Assembly: GCA_002917075.1 (NCBI GenBank) | Contig: NTMA01000082.1 | Span: 1-64,000 of the forward strand | Source: Hawksworthiomyces lignivorus | Lineage: Eukaryota; Ascomycota; Sordariomycetes; Ophiostomatales; Ophiostomataceae | DNA: 64,000 nt | Reading direction: 5' to 3' | Part shown: positions 12,061-23,108 of the stretch, piece by piece | Layout: each line of letters opens with the position of its first letter | How positions within the stretch are numbered: the first letter of the stretch is position 1 | Position numbers and translations under genes: made by a program | Notes under the pieces: model-generated | What the model saw: only the letters and a program-made list of their open reading frames with translations | Databases searched by the model: none | Told to the model about the DNA's origin: nothing

Positions 12061-14622
12061 ATGGTCGCTTCGCGAGACACAGGAAAGGAGAAGCAATTCG
12101 TCCCACGAGTGCGGCTTCCTTGCAAGCACAACTACGGCGCAAACTCTGCAGAAACGTGCGATTGCTACGAGAACAGGCGCCGCGAAATGAAAAAAAACGG
12201 TAAATCGGTGGTCAAGCCGGCAGACAAACCAGTAACCGGGCCAATAGTCAAGCCTGCTTTCGTCCAGGCACGCGACCCCAAAGAGACGGATGACATAGAC
12301 ACGAGTGTCTCTAAGTTTCTCGCCGCCTGCAAGAAGATGGAAATGCCGAGCACACAGAAGGCACCTCCAGTATTGTTTTGCGAGTCTTACATTGATAGGT
12401 TCAACAACTTCGCAGAGTCATCGCGCTACTGGGCGTACCTGGTAGACGAGTTGGGAAAGAACCAAAATCCACCGGCTGAGCAGCTGGATGCCAAGGGAAG
12501 CCTCGAGACAAAAGCCAAGAATAAGTCGAGCTGGCTCTTTCAGTTCCCCTCCGGCTCTTTAAACTCGACAAAGACCGAAGACAAAGAGAAGACGGAAAGT
12601 CCGCACCCACAAAGTAGGTCTGGTTCGCTGGTCTTTGGGGAGCCAGACAAGAACACATTCAAGGCGTTCTTGCAGTCGTCTCCCTCCCTTGTGAAGATGC
12701 ACGGCGCGCCAGACAAGGACAACAGCTCGCCAGCCGGGAAGTCAAAAGCCAAAAAGATCACGTACTTCAACGAGGAAGCAATCCGCGCTTGGTCGAACAA
12801 GGACAACGCAGCCAAAAAAGAACACAAGCAGCCAGCCGAGCAGTCGGGCGGCGTTCAGAGGAACCTAGAACAAGCCCCGGACTCTACCGAAATTTCTCAC
12901 CTTGTGGCCGCCGTTACCAAAATACTTCTCCCCGAACCACCTTCTGAGAGCGAGAGTCAGGCTGCGGAGACAGAAAACGAAGACGGCGACAACGAAACAA
13001 GCGACCAAGGCGAGAAAAACATTGCAGATAACGAGAGTGCCGATGAAAATAATGCCGACGAGAATGGCGGCGACGAGAATGACAGCGACGAGGATGACGA
13101 CGACGCAGATGACGACGACGAGGATCAAGTTAGAGAAATGGTTCCGTTCGTCCAATGGAGTCTGGTAGACGAGGACGAGTCGGACGACGGTACATATATG
13201 CCTGACTCCGATAGCTCCGACGACTCTAACGATTTCAACGACGAGAGCGACTCAGACGATGAATATGACTCCGATATCCTCGTAGGCATAGACCCCAAAA
13301 ACATTCTAAGATTTATTTCCAACGTACCAAAGATGAATGAGGACGATTCCGCCTACCCCTCAGCAGAAAGCTCAGAGGAAGATTGTGAAAAATACGACTC
13401 TGGAGAAGAGGGAGATCTTGAGGATGAGGTAGATTTTGTAGAAGAGAGCAATCTTCAAGACGAAACAGACACCGAATGCGAGACAGTCCCTAAAGAGAGA
13501 AACTCTCTTATTGATGAATTGGACAACGGCGATCTTACTAGCTCAACAACAATCTCGAAGACCGTACCACAACTACTTAGTAACGAGGTTATTGGTTTAG
13601 CTCAAACGCCTACAAAAAAAAACTCTGTCGAAGAGAAATCTCTGCAGGCGCTGACAAATAGCATTAAACAACCGGAGACTCCGCCGGCGGTCGTCGCCGG
13701 CGGTCCTTCCTCGCTTCTTGCGAGCGAAAGAGGCGGAAGTAGCTTGGAGCTAAAATTGGACAACGACGACGACAAGCAGCAGCAGCAGCACGCGTTCGAC
13801 CCCTTCATCGGCAAGCTCGTCGAGCATATGCAGGCAGGGTTCTTTGACGACGCCGAGGGTGTCGTTTATATGCTCGCCGACCGCGAGCTACCGGGCGTCT
13901 TCAAGATCGGCTTCACTGCGCGGTCCGCTGAGAAACGCCTCAAGGAGTCCTGCGCCCGCGACAGCGGGCAGGTTGTTTACAAGAGCAAAGCGGACTTCCC
14001 TGGCGCGCACAAGGTCGAGACCTTGGTCAAGCTCTCGCTAGCCCATAAGCAGTATCACATGGATCACTGTAGCAAATGCGGGAACCGGCACGTGGAGTGG
14101 TTCGCCGTCGGCGAGCAAGAGATGAAGGACTGCATCCGGGCCTGGACCGCGTACATCAAGTCACCCATTTTTACGCCGGGGGGGGCACGGACGGCCGCGT
14201 ACGAGCAGTTTTCAGCCGCGCTGTTTCACCTTAGTCCGAACCGGGTACGGCGCGCGCTGGAGGACGTGTTCGGCCCGTCACCGCAGGACGCGGCCAGCGA
14301 CGCTACCGAGGATGAGGGCGAGGACGACGCCCGGAGCGACATCGAGCGCGGCGGCACCGAGAACGGTACCAAAAGCGGTACAGAAAGTGTTGCTGAGAGC
14401 GATGACGTCACACCCAGAGCGCCAGTGAGAAGACGCCTTTTCGGTGAAAGCGGCCGAAACACAGAAAATATAGCACCGAAGGCCGAAGGAACAGAAGAGG
14501 AAGGGATAACGGTGAGTTACAAGGCAGCCGGCCCGCAGCAAACTTCGAAGACAGACAATGATTCTATATTTGAAAAAGCTGGTATGCTTCTGCACGCTGT
14601 ACTAGCAAAACTCCAAATCTAA
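12061..14622 (+). CDS. Large acidic protein with C-terminal T5orf172/MUG113 (GIY-YIG-like) domain
   Basis: Single-exon frame of 853 aa; function unknown. The N-terminus has a short Cys/His cluster (LPCKHNYG, TCDCYENRRR). Residues ~300-470 are extremely acidic (runs of D/E such as DEDDDDADDDDED). The recognisable part, ~599-710, is a T5orf172 domain of the fungal meiotically up-regulated gene 113 type: VVYMLADRELPGVFKIGF, TARSAEKRLKE, a CSKCGNRHVEWF segment. This domain is a GIY-YIG relative, known from phage and fungal proteins and often predicted to act on DNA. The tail is again acidic. The start is the first ATG after an AT-rich leader. It is divergent from the NLR and lies inside the repeat-bracketed block. 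Confidence 0.82.
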   Translation: MVASRDTGKEKQFVPRVRLPCKHNYGANSAETCDCYENRRREMKKNGKSVVKPADKPVTGPIVKPAFVQARDPKETDDIDTSVSKFLAACKKMEMPSTQKAPPVLFCESYIDRFNNFAESSRYWAYLVDELGKNQNPPAEQLDAKGSLETKAKNKSSWLFQFPSGSLNSTKTEDKEKTESPHPQSRSGSLVFGEPDKNTFKAFLQSSPSLVKMHGAPDKDNSSPAGKSKAKKITYFNEEAIRAWSNKDNAAKKEHKQPAEQSGGVQRNLEQAPDSTEISHLVAAVTKILLPEPPSESESQAAETENEDGDNETSDQGEKNIADNESADENNADENGGDENDSDEDDDDADDDDEDQVREMVPFVQWSLVDEDESDDGTYMPDSDSSDDSNDFNDESDSDDEYDSDILVGIDPKNILRFISNVPKMNEDDSAYPSAESSEEDCEKYDSGEEGDLEDEVDFVEESNLQDETDTECETVPKERNSLIDELDNGDLTSSTTISKTVPQLLSNEVIGLAQTPTKKNSVEEKSLQALTNSIKQPETPPAVVAGGPSSLLASERGGSSLELKLDNDDDKQQQQHAFDPFIGKLVEHMQAGFFDDAEGVVYMLADRELPGVFKIGFTARSAEKRLKESCARDSGQVVYKSKADFPGAHKVETLVKLSLAHKQYHMDHCSKCGNRHVEWFAVGEQEMKDCIRAWTAYIKSPIFTPGGARTAAYEQFSAALFHLSPNRVRRALEDVFGPSPQDAASDATEDEGEDDARSDIERGGTENGTKSGTESVAESDDVTPRAPVRRRLFGESGRNTENIAPKAEGTEEEGITVSYKAAGPQQTSKTDNDSIFEKAGMLLHAVLAKLQI

Positions 14623-15520
14623 AGAATACAGCCTCAGCAGAAACGGAGATAAGATAGGCCAGGATTGTTATTCGTAGCAAGTTGGCTGCCCATAACTTAC
14701 TAGTAGATTTTATACGTTAATATATATTAATATAATTTGTTACGAAATAGATCATATAAAAGTTACAGGGTCACTGTTGCTTATTTTTTGCTTGTATTCA
14801 ACGTTCCGTAGGTATATAGTTTGATATAACCATGTAGATCCAATCACGAAATATATAAGATATGCCTACAAGACGAACTAAACTCTTCTTCCGAGGCACC
14901 AAGGACCGACTGAGAACTCAGCAGAAGGTGGGGTCTGGCAGGCTAGTCCGCTAAACGCAACCGCAGGCATGAATAGCACACTAACACAGACGGTCAGGCA
15001 GGCTGCACCGCGCCCAAATCAAGACTGTGACGCTGCCATAGAGCTTGAAATTACTCATATTAGTCACTTTAGTAGTGTGAGCAGAAAAAGCAGCCGGCCA
15101 TAGTCCCGCCGACTCGTCATGGATCCTTGTGGAGAGATAATAATACAAAGAAAGGAGGTAGTAAAAGTAGTAGTAGTGGCAGAGACAAGGGTACCTGTTC
15201 CCTTCATCAGTTCACAAGTTCATTAAACCTGTGCTCTAATTCTTGCCTCCTCTTATAAAATATGTATTTCTTCTTACTATCTCTTCAGTTGTTCGAGATG
15301 GCGCAACCTGCTCTCAGACACAGGAAATTAGAAGCTATATAGTACTACATACCATCTGTGCATCGGGACGGCCCGCATTGTCGGCCTTAGCGTCAATGCC
15401 AAGAGCGGCGCTGCCTACCCTAGGCTAATCCCGTAGTTCTGGCTTGTGATGTGTTCCTTTCTTGTGCATTTGTCCTCAATTTTTCTGGGTCTCCGATAAC
15501 AGGAACCCCCTTCCACCAGC
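14623..15520. other. Intergenic, convergent
   Basis: AT-rich spacer between convergent genes. Contains a near-palindromic TTAATATATATTAA tract near 14718 and a short AGT microsatellite near 15165. No gene seen. Confidence 0.55.
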
Positions 15521-17743
15521 TTATGACTTCTCCATGTCATGGATCGACGCGTCGTGATCCTCTGTGTCTTGATCCTCGTGGCTCCGCTGATCTGCTTGCT
15601 CGGTATTATTAACTTGTGTCTCATATGCTCGCAATATGGGATGCTTTGGGTTGGCAATATCAACAAACGCCAGGATATCTCCTGGGCGGGTCACCGGTAC
15701 CGATTTCGTCCCACGTGACCACGTACCCATTCCTGTGCCTTCGTGGGCCAGTCTTTGCAGCTGGAAGGCGTCGGTGGTAGACCACTCGAGTTTTGCATAG
15801 CGATAGCGCTCCCGGCAGTCCAGACAAGACAGCATCGGGCCCAGAAGAAAAGAAAGCACGATAATAAGGCTACCGACGCCGAGAATAAGGACTAAGCCGA
15901 GTATGCTGACGGAAACAAAGCCTTCTGCGAGAATTTTCTGTATGCGTGTGTTATCATCCTAACTCTATGCTTTCTCTTTCTGTAAGAGTTACAAAAACAT
16001 GAAATTTATCTGTACCTGGTTTGCACATAGCTCTTTTTGCATTGCTGTCCGAGGATACACAACCTGATCAACCCATTTCGGGTCTGCAAACCCGATTGTC
16101 GACCTCAAAAAGAGATACTGCAAATGAGCCATAGTTGTTGCATGCCAGTGTTGCACTTCGAGCTGCCACTGGTTGTCCGGTAAGCGACCGAGTAGAGGAC
16201 CGTTGAGTTTGTCTCTTGCTAAAAGTACTTTTGTGCCAAGCATTGAAAGAGGGGTTCTGATTCCTACAGTGGTGGCAAAGATTGTTCGCAATAACCACCA
16301 CATCCAATCTTTGTCCTCTTTTACTTTGTTGCTGAGACCAAACAGTTCGTGTATTGCCCTCGGAGGGCTATTAAGTGTAGTGCATTTCTTCTGCCCACTC
16401 GTGCCTATAAAACACCACTGCTCTTGCTCAACGCAAGCCATAGGCGAACCTGGTTCATTTTGTCGAAAGTAAGTCCAATTGCCCCAGTCACTTATTTTTA
16501 GTTTATAAACCTGCGTTGTGTTCGTCGTTCCCCCGTACCAGGCATCACTGGATGGGCGTGAATAGAGAACACGGCGTGACGTTAAAAAGAATAGGTTAAG
16601 GTCCGTATTTTGCAAAACAAGCTCTGGGATAGGTAAGAAGCTGGAAGAGTTAATATCCACGCTTCCGTTTCCGTTCCAATACGAGGTGTAATGAATTCTG
16701 CGTTATTCCGTTAGCAACTTTGCGGAGTGCGTTAAAGAAAACAAAACATACCGAACGCTAAAGTCGTGTATTGTGTCTTCACCACTGTGCGTTAATTCTT
16801 CAATGCTGGGATACACATCGCTTAAATATTGTGTTGTATAATCCATAGTTGTACCGTTAACATTTTCCATTGGCCCATAGTAGTATGTCGTATAAGACTG
16901 GTTTGTAACTTCGTCGTGTGTGCGAAGTCGATAACCCTCCGTGGCTAGAGGTGCACAATGCACCGTCCTTCTAAACTGAATTCTCTGGTTGGCTGGAGTG
17001 TTGCGGCCAAAGTCATCGTTGCTATCCATAAGCCCTGTATCTATAAATAAATTCCCAGCCGCGCTCTTACAAACTTTAGCGTCAAAAGGGCAGCTCGCAT
17101 TGGTGTCAACCACTGCCGGAACCAGCTGTTTCTTAATGTAGGTTCCACAGTTAACTCCGCGAGAGCCAGACTGAGACATATAACATTGACGAGCGTATGT
17201 TTCCGCTGTTATCAACTCCTCGACTAATGATGGACCTTCGGCGTCGCCAAAAGCAATCATGTCATCGATGCCATGTATATATGAACAGTTTGCGCTCGAT
17301 AGCAATACCTGGCTGTTGATTAAGGTGGCAACACGCGACGAGTAGCCGCCAGCAAGGGCAAAACCGATAAAAGAAGCCACGGCTAACCCGAAGGGCGGAA
17401 GCAACCTAGCCCAGACTTGTTTCGCGTTAGCTTTCCAGGAAAATCCCATATCTGCAAGTGTCCACATGGCGCCCTCAGGGTTAGGCGCATTGCGCAGGAA
17501 AACTTGGCGTTGATGATGGACGCCATCGCTAGGGCGATCTTTCGAATAGAGATAGTAAAAAACGAGGCATCCGAGTCTCCAGAAGCGCGTGCCGACAAGA
17601 GCCACGTAAAAGGCCAAAAACGCGATTAGCAAGTTGCCATCCTGACGAGTGAGAGTGAGAGTAGCACCGAGTATACGGCCCTTTGACCAGTCAGTCCAGG
17701 CTCCTAGGTATACAGCGTAGGAAGTCACTGGATCAGTTGCCAT
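15521..17743 (-). CDS. Multi-pass membrane protein of unknown function
   Basis: Exons 17743-16752, 16697-16016 and 15937-15521 give 696 aa; each join (GTATGT/ACGCAG, GTACAG/ATACAG) keeps frame. Architecture: two hydrophobic segments near the N-terminus (about 37-65, LLIAFLAFYVALVG; about 112-131, FGLAVASFIGFALAGG), then roughly 450 residues of probable extracytoplasmic chain with many Cys and Asn-X-Ser/Thr sites (NASC, NQSY, NGTT, NTTQ). A strong C-terminal helix (ILGLVLILGVGSLIIVLSFL) and a hydrophilic, acidic tail follow. This layout resembles a widespread family of uncharacterised ascomycete membrane proteins found in many copies per genome; I recognise the type but no function. Convergent with the MUG113-like gene. 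Confidence 0.8.
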
Positions 17744-18658
17744 CGTTTATTTGTCTAATCTTGAGGAATGTGTAGGATTAAGATAGAACATAGTCGACAA
17801 CAGGCAACGAATGTGATGCAAATTTGCCCTGTTACGATGACGGGGACTCAATAGTACACTGGGGTAAAATATGATGACCAAAGATCTTCACAAACCTATA
17901 TAGCAAGCAACACATCTCGCAAGTTTCATTCACGAGCCTGTCTACATGGCCCCTGAAAGCTCTGTGGTCATGGAGGTGGGAAAAGGCTTAGGATAAAGGG
18001 CGTAATGTTTCTCATTATATTGAGGCACAGCATCCGGGTGCTGTAGTTGGCGCCGGGTAAAAAAAAATAATATGTCGACACGCAAACTAAGATCAGTTGC
18101 TCAGAGCATTTTCCGCAATGGCAATATATTAAAAATGCCGTCCCAATTTAAACCCTCCAGGGAACAATATTTGACTGATAGGTGTTTTCCCCCAATCAGA
18201 CTGTCATACTTGCCTTCAGAGGTAGAATTATCTAATATCGCGTTAATTCGTGAGGGTGCATAGGCTAGGTGCCAATAAACCGACGCTGGTAATTGCCTCG
18301 CTATGGTAATACAGAATCCAAAAATAAACTTATCTGGTTGGTCTAATACTCCTGTTTGTGAGACTAGAGGTACTGCAGTAATGCACTAGCTAGCAAGAAT
18401 ATGTCTTTCATAATTAAGCGGCTGTGCACATCTGGCCGTCTCCGTTGGGATAGTTTTATCATTGTTATTCCAGGGGCTCAGTCCTCACATTGCGCCGCCA
18501 CACATGTGCAATGATAAAGAGAAAGCTACATAGTAGAGCAATGTTTTATGCACTCCGAACCAAGTCGCCTCATCATTTGGAGCAATCACAATCTGATTTT
18601 TCCAGACAAAAATTTTGATACTTCAGATTCAGGTAGAAACTAGCTGACCAGGGTGATT
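17744..18658. other. Intergenic
   Basis: Low-GC spacer with no supported coding frame. Short open frames (for example 18072-18263) lack family content. Confidence 0.5.
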
Positions 18659-19053
18659 TTAGGGAGGAGCAATAGGCACCAGCTGACAGTCCGGATCGTC
18701 ATCTTGACCCCATCTACAATGATTTTTTGATTGAGGCAGAGGATCTAGAATATCCCTAAAAACTGGACTAGGAGTTGGTTTCGGAGGCACAGCTTGCACG
18801 CTGGCTTCATAATCGACCGGATCAAGAGCCGGTGTCGGGACGGCAGCAGTCACATCGGCTCGAAGAGCGCTTAGTCCCGGAGTTGCCCTAGGGGACAGAA
18901 TCTTCGCAGAGATTGTAGGAGCACCTGCGTCTTGTGCAAGTCAGTGAGAGCCCAAATTCGTTATCAAGGCTTGGCTAATTTACCCATAGGCGCAGCTACA
19001 GCGCTATGCAAAAATGCGACGCTGGTAAGGGTCGTGAAAATAAAAAAATGCAT
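18659..19053 (-). CDS. Small secreted proline-rich protein (effector-like)
   Basis: Two exons, 19053-18984 and 18924-18659, joined over a 59-bp intron (GTAAAT...ACGCAG), give 111 aa. The first exon is a textbook signal peptide: MHFFIFTTLTSVAFLHSAVA with cleavage expected after AVAA. The mature part is short, rich in Pro, Ala and Ser, and has only two Cys near the C-terminus (HCRW, PDCQL). No known domain. It lies in the accessory block among probable surface proteins, so a role outside the cell is plausible, but this is inferred from the signal peptide and size alone. The start is chosen because it is the only ATG that yields the signal peptide. Confidence 0.68.
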
Positions 19054-19861
19054 GCTGTGCGGATAGTGGTAGGCTTGGCTCCGTCTTTGAACTAGCTACC
19101 AGATATGTAACTGCTGAGACTCTTAAAAGCTGTGTTGCGCTCTGAATAGATAGTGAATCGAAGGTAGCGCTGCGGATGAAATGAAAGCTTTTTGTCGTAG
19201 AAGAGACGTCTAGCTGCTTGGAGAGTCTAAGACTTTGAAATTGTGCTCCTGGACTGACAAGAGTGATGGTTTTATACTTAAGGCATTCACCTCCCCAGTC
19301 CTAAGTCTTACCTCTATATCTCCCCAAGGACGACAGCAGATAACTAGGTATGCCCGTAATGGGACTGGCATCGCCTTATCGAAATCTAGTTGGCTTCGCA
19401 AAAAAATTAGGATACTATCCACGAGACCCGAACCAACAGTCACTTTCATATTGCCGGGTATTTGTCCCGCTGTGTTGTTGGTTTGACGGAATACTACAGG
19501 GGATTGTATCGGTCAAAAGGTCTTATTCTCTAATTCAGAGCTCGACGGTTAAATGCAAGCGTAGAAACCTGAATAACGCGATTCTGTAGCATCCAACAAA
19601 TTCAGAGACACATCGTATTTTACTTTGTGCGCTCGAGCACCAACAGAGGTTGCGTGTGAAGGCGAGGCAATCACAACATCTGTTGGTTATCCCAGTCTTC
19701 ATTTAATAACGGCTTGGGAGGGTCCTATCGTCTCGGCATTCATCGGTTATCTACGAAAATTTACGAAGCACAATGTTCACCTCGTCAGCCATTAGTTGAT
19801 GCGAGCATGATATGCTGTGGCCCATCGCTTTTATGGGAGCTTGGGCTTCAGCAAGACGTTC
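19054..19861. other. Intergenic
   Basis: Upstream region of the small secreted protein gene. No gene supported. Confidence 0.5.
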
Positions 19862-20144
19862 AGGTTGCTGCACAGAGACAAGTCCGTTCACATCGAGTTG
19901 CGGCTCGACCACTTCGTCATTGCACTGCTTCCGTGGATTCCGCTATCAAGGATCACCGCCTGAAGCTGAAAGCTCGGAGGACGCCCAGAGGATTTGCCAT
20001 ATGGTCCGTGACTTTGCTGGGCTCACGGCCGGCGGTGCGCCAGTGCTCAGCAATCGGCACGGCTGGCTCGGTGGCAGGCTGAGGCTTGCATGGATAGCGG
20101 ACGGAGACGGCAATACGATTCAGCTCGTGCAAAAGCGTGAGTGA
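19862..20144 (+). pseudogene. Relic of a VOC/glyoxalase-superfamily gene
   Basis: The last 48 codons before the stop at 20142-20144 read MVRDFAGLTAGG..., then LRLAWIADGDGNTIQLVQK, the closing strand of VOC (glyoxalase/bleomycin-resistance) proteins, where xDPDGNxIxLVQ is the hallmark. Upstream, in another frame (from ~19895), is ELRLDHFVIAL, like the opening strand of such domains, followed soon by a stop. The two ends are too close for a full ~110-residue domain and out of frame, so I read a deleted, frameshifted copy. By-eye similarity only. Confidence 0.4.
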
Positions 20145-21403
20145 GGGTGTGACAATGGCCGATTAAATGGTCTGGATCGCGAGCGAGATGGCGCCTGTCT
20201 GTTATGTGATGGGCAGGCTGAAGTACTCGGTCCTTGTGCAATCTGACTAGTCGAAGGCTGCGGTGACACGGGGGGCCGGTGTTGACGTTGCGCGCGGGGA
20301 TCAGTGGCGAGAATGCTGTCTGATAGGAGGCGGCGGCTACACCAATGGATAAGCGGGCGGGGTCCTCCTCGTTCAGCTCAGCGATTTGCCGAGTCCGAGT
20401 TTCCGCGCCGCCCGCTGAAGGCTAGTCACTTAGAGGGAAATGTGTCGGGTCTTGAGAGCATTTGGTTACGGTGCCTATCCGAAGAGGATTAAACAGCCCT
20501 GACCATTGCCTTCTCGTTGGGACCTGCTGTGCGGTCTTGAGGTTCAGCTGAGGAGGCTGCACGCCTCTGGCCACAGGACCACAACACTTGACGACCAAGT
20601 GAGGCCAGTCAAACACTACCTACGCGTCTGCTGATTTTGTGATGCTTCGACTAGGCTCTAGTTAATTGCTCTTTGAGTTGTATGGCGGGCTGTTTTCTTG
20701 GTTAGGTTAAGTCGAGGGGGTCTAGCTACCTCGATCTCAGTGTGTATATATTTTGGTCAAAAAGTTTTTAGTATACTACTTAAACGGTTTTGCTTTTTTA
20801 AACTAGTAGGTTGCCCTAAATGGCATCCGAAAGTGGTCGCTGTCGGTGGTAATAAAGTAGTTCAACTAAACTACGCTTATGAATACGAGAACTTCGTTGT
20901 GATCGAATTTAGTTATTATAATAACTACTCGAAAAATTTGATTACATGAAGACTGTCGGTATATGTTATTGTTGTGGTCGTGGATATTAAGAGCTTTTGT
21001 TGTGAAGTAATATATGGGCTTAGTGATATCTCCTAGTAACTAGTGACTAGGCCTCTGATGTCATGGGTGATGAGGACTTCACAACACTTCTGTATGAATA
21101 CACGGCTAGCACACCTGTAGGTATAATAGGTAAATGTATTGAAGTCACGGTCGGGAAGAATGTTAACTAATCTCCTAGAGCCCTCAGCAGGAGAGGGAGA
21201 TCGGCTGGTCTATACTCGTTATATAGTAGCGACGGCTGGCATGCTAGGCCTGACCGGGTGTAGGCTGTCCCTGAAAGGCTCCATAGCATCACCTTTTGGA
21301 ACATCTACCAAGCGTACTTTTTGGCGAGTGTCCTTGTCCCAAACCTATCCGTCTTGTAACAGAAGCCCAAAAGTTATCCCCAGTCGAATATAGAAAACCC
21401 AGG
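20145..21403. other. Intergenic, AT-rich part possibly degraded repeat
   Basis: No supported gene. 20700-21130 is AT-rich and looks like decayed mobile-element sequence, with no terminal repeats or protein motif to prove it. Confidence 0.4.
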
Positions 21404-22255
21404 CTATAAGGCTACCTCAACAGGTATAATTATAGCAAGTATAAAGATGATCCAAACTATCAAACATATGAAAAAAGGAGTACCTTTATCGTCAAGATCG
21501 CTTTTAAGAATGAAAAAGAAAATAATTAAACCAAGAACGATAACCACAATAGGAACAGCAATCTTTGTATCGTGTGCCATATCCACGTAACTTTCGTATG
21601 CCAGCTGGTCGTAATTTTCTGTATAGCCGAGGGTGCAAATATCGTCGTGCCATGAGGCAGGCGAGAAGCTCGACCGCATTTTTTTGACGCAGTTCTGCGA
21701 TAGGCAGGTCGATGCAGCATCCACTACCGGCTGCCGTGGTAAAGCGCAGAAGCAGTTCCGGGTGCGGTCCGTGCAGCCCAGCTTGCTAATGCTCGCCATG
21801 GTGCAAGACTCCATGCAGTAAGGCAGGCTATCTACGTCGATCAACGGCACCAAGTTGTTGCAGGCGCCTGCAAACCAATCCTCGAGCTGAAACCAGCAGT
21901 TGTCTTGGTCCGAAGGTCCTTCTGGGGCGCAGGCGAGCGGCATCGGCGCCTCGCTGCAGAGGCAGTCCGTCGTTAGCACAGACGAGTTGCATCCTATCCG
22001 CGATGGTGAGAGTTGCTGAGATGCGATGCAGTTGGCATAGGCGCAAGCGGGGAAATTGGTGATGTTGATGCTGCCGTAGTCGACGCTTGGTGTTGCTTTT
22101 GGCACAGCCGTTGGGCTCCGTGTCGGCGATGGGGTCGTGGTCGGCGAACTTGATGCGTCGGCAGCCAGCACCGCTGAGGCTATGGACATCACGAGGAAGA
22201 GCGTGACAAGGAATGCGCTCCCTCCACTCGGCCGTATATGGCTGCATATCCTCAT
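21404..22255 (-). CDS. Tandem-CFEM-like membrane protein A
   Basis: Signal peptide from the ATG at 22255 (MRICSHIRPSGG, then a hydrophobic core ending SIASAVLA), a Ser/Thr/Pro stalk, two consecutive cysteine-rich CFEM-like modules, and a transmembrane helix (IAVPIVVIVLGLIIFFFIL) with a charged stop (KSDLDDK). Module 1 spans FPACAYANC to GACNN with a DCLC motif; module 2 spans LPYCMESC to DDIC with NCFC. CFEM proteins are fungal surface proteins that bind haem or act in host contact. As an uninterrupted frame the protein ends in another hydrophobic stretch (to 21404, 283 aa). A GTACTC donor after DDK may instead start an intron, so the C-terminus is uncertain. Divergent paralogue of the next gene. 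Confidence 0.78.
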   Translation of the reverse strand: MRICSHIRPSGGSAFLVTLFLVMSIASAVLAADASSSPTTTPSPTRSPTAVPKATPSVDYGSINITNFPACAYANCIASQQLSPSRIGCNSSVLTTDCLCSEAPMPLACAPEGPSDQDNCWFQLEDWFAGACNNLVPLIDVDSLPYCMESCTMASISKLGCTDRTRNCFCALPRQPVVDAASTCLSQNCVKKMRSSFSPASWHDDICTLGYTENYDQLAYESYVDMAHDTKIAVPIVVIVLGLIIFFFILKSDLDDKGTPFFICLIVWIIFILAIIIPVEVAL

Positions 22256-22422
22256 GTCGAACAAACGCTGTAAGCAAGGTTTTTATTACCCTCAGGGCCG
22301 TTGTCTTTGGATGACTGAGTGGTACTTGGTCTGGCAAGGTGGAAACTGAGAAGGTGATGGCTAATAAAGGGGGGGAGGACTTGGACTTAAAAAGCAAACG
22401 CACTCTGGCCTTGGTCTCTCTA

Positions 22423-22459
<37 letters not shown>

Positions 22460-23108
22460 ACAGAACGCCACTGGTATGATTCGCGAGTGTTCCGTAAATA
22501 TCGCATTCGGCTCTGCCCATCTAGGCTTATAGACCCAGTGTATCAAGACTCTTTCACAATTGGACGGATTTCAACTGGTGATGCTGCACTAACCGAACAC
22601 GTAACCCCTGCTCTATCACTTACATTCGCTGCTGTCTTTAAATTGGGAAAGGTGCATGCAGAGTATGTGCTAGCTTCGACAACGTTATCTCAGACAGATA
22701 CTTTCCATGGCCAAATATCTGTGACTCGGGGCAACCCACTGGTCTTAGCCAGCGTCTTTATTGAGTTTTCCGTTAGGACCGATTACGAGCATGTTACTAG
22801 CGAAATGCGGCTGAGGCCTAAGTACCTGTTCACGGACATTTTGGCCGGGCACAGCTCCCACCATTTGAAGGCTTTTGGTACGCGCTAAACGTGGCAAGTT
22901 TTGCCGTTTAAAGGATGTATAATCTTTGGCCATTACCGCCTGTGATGATGATAAGTGGCCAAAGTGAACTCTCCCGTCACCTGCTTCCGCTCAGCCCAAG
23001 GAATTCTCTCATATGCTATTATTTATGTCGGCGGCCCCAACATTCTCATAACTCCCATCGCCCTCAAAAAACTTGTCCCCGTCGTTTGCAGTCCGTACCA
23101 TATTCAAA
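22256..23108. promoter_or_regulatory. Shared promoter region of the divergent CFEM pair
   Basis: 853 bp between two divergent paralogues. Contains the C34 homopolymer (22424-22457). No coding frame is supported. Confidence 0.55.
22424..22457 (+). repeat. C34 homopolymer
   Basis: Thirty-four consecutive C bases, 170 bp upstream of the start of CFEM protein A. The true length may vary or be misread by sequencing. Confidence 0.9.

Noticed and set aside
20698..20949. 83-codon AT-rich plus frame with hydrophobic content
   Set aside because: No ATG-linked signal peptide, no family; composition suggests degraded non-coding sequence.
22361..22520. Frames containing a poly-Gly stretch
   Set aside because: Product of translating the C34 homopolymer; not a gene.
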